Shown here piece after piece: positions 63,643-64,000 of a stretch of DNA of 64,000 nucleotides. How positions within the stretch are numbered: position 1 is the first letter of the stretch; each line of letters begins with the position of its first letter. The position numbers were made by a program, and so were the translations under genes. The stretch is from the NCBI RefSeq assembly GCF_000744735.1, contig NZ_JQMM01000001.1, forward strand, positions 620,001-684,000. Reading direction: 5' to 3'. Below the pieces are notes generated by a model. That model was not told the DNA's origin. It searched no databases and saw nothing but the letters and a program-made list of their open reading frames with translations. The DNA is from Porticoccus hydrocarbonoclasticus MCTG13d. GTDB taxonomy: Bacteria > Pseudomonadota > Gammaproteobacteria > Pseudomonadales > Porticoccaceae.

Positions 63643-64000
63643 TCAGGGTGCCTGTGCCAGTGACGGGTCTGACAACCAGGTATTGAGTATGATCACGGCG
63701 GCCAGATCATCCACGAGTGATTGCTGATAACTGCCCGTGCGTCGTATGGCGTGATTTTTTGACTGTCCCCTAGCTTCAAACGTTGAAAGACGCTCATCTA
63801 CCATGGCGACTTTCAGGCCAAAGCGACCATTGAGCCGCCGGGCAAATTTTCTTGCTCGCTGGCAAAATGCACTCTCTGAACCGTCCATGTTCAGGGGCAG
63901 ACCTACCAGCAACTGATCCGGCTGCCACTCAGCCAGCAGTCCGGCAATCTGCTCCCAGTTGGGAATACCGTCGCGAGCTTTGAGCACCGTCAGTGGGTTG
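63643..64000 (-). CDS. ruvX: Holliday junction resolvase-like RuvX/YqgF (5' end outside window)
   Basis: RNase-H-fold nuclease involved in pre-16S rRNA processing. The frame is open past the right edge, so the N-terminal 20-30 residues are missing; the GTG at 63987 is internal. Visible are WQPDQLLVGLPLNMDGSES, RARKFARRLNGRFGL and VDERLSTFEARG, with the last catalytic Asp in LVDDLAAVIIL. Convergent with pilU. Usually preceded by yqgE (algH). Confidence 0.94.
   Translation of the reverse strand, partial: NPLTVLKARDGIPNWEQIAGLLAEWQPDQLLVGLPLNMDGSESAFCQRARKFARRLNGRFGLKVAMVDERLSTFEARGQSKNHAIRRTGSYQQSLVDDLAAVIILNTWLSDPSLAQAP

Overview
The window is a gene-dense piece of a gammaproteobacterial chromosome with roughly balanced base composition (judged by eye). 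Nearly every gene has a clear counterpart in Pseudomonas and Cellvibrionales-type marine gammaproteobacteria, and several local orders match Pseudomonas: gmk-rpoZ-spoT-ridA, oxyR-recG, zur-znuCB/znuA next to a ThrB-family gene and polA, engB-cytochrome c4-dsbA, rho-trxA-ppx-ppk, yggS-proC-yggT-yggU with pilT-pilU. A caa3-type cytochrome oxidase, many envelope proteins and a TonB receptor fit an aerobic, probably aquatic, Gram-negative cell. I see no rRNA, tRNA, CRISPR, phage or insertion sequence.

Layout: 1-7.1 kb holds dprA (cut by the left edge), purE, tsaC, hemF, aroE, a gamma-carbonic-anhydrase-like protein, a YheV-like zinc ribbon, one unrecognised protein and a MATE exporter. 7.3-16.1 kb is a complete caa3 cytochrome c oxidase locus: subunits II, I and III, Cox11, SURF1, a SCO-like membrane protein, heme A synthase, heme O synthase and SCO. 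16.1-19.2 kb is the zinc-uptake locus. 19.2-25.6 kb holds a ThrB-family protein without catalytic residues, polA, a tandem pair of candidate small RNAs, engB, cytochrome c4 and dsbA. 25.8-28.1 kb is serC-serA. 28.2-34 kb is an envelope sensory cluster (TonB-type receptor, periplasmic binding protein, hybrid histidine kinase). 34.2-40.4 kb has pdxH, rho, trxA, ppx and ppk. 40.7-49.4 kb has an ArsM-like methyltransferase, hemW, an LpxR-like deacylase, an MFS-acyltransferase fusion, a dicarboxylate/glutamate-type symporter, and Pit with its DUF47 partner. 49.5-58.9 kb has recG, oxyR, an epimerase-like protein, ridA, spoT, rpoZ, gmk, yicC and rph. 58.9-64 kb has yggU, yggT, proC, yggS, pilT, pilU and ruvX (cut by the right edge).

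The most interesting item is between polA and engB, where Spot 42 (enterics) and ErsA (Pseudomonas) are encoded. Here the 441-bp gap holds two tandem, similar RNA units of about 100 nt. Each ends in the same intrinsic terminator, each has C-rich UCCCC/ACCCC motifs, and each is preceded by a sigma-E-like promoter with the same 15-nt spacer. Other points of note are a ThrB homologue in which the catalytic H, D, N and metal-binding D are all replaced, an OxyR that keeps C199 but has Leu at 208 and ends in a CPPC motif, Pho-box-like repeats ahead of ppk and of the DUF47-pit pair, and the TonB receptor/binding protein/kinase cluster.
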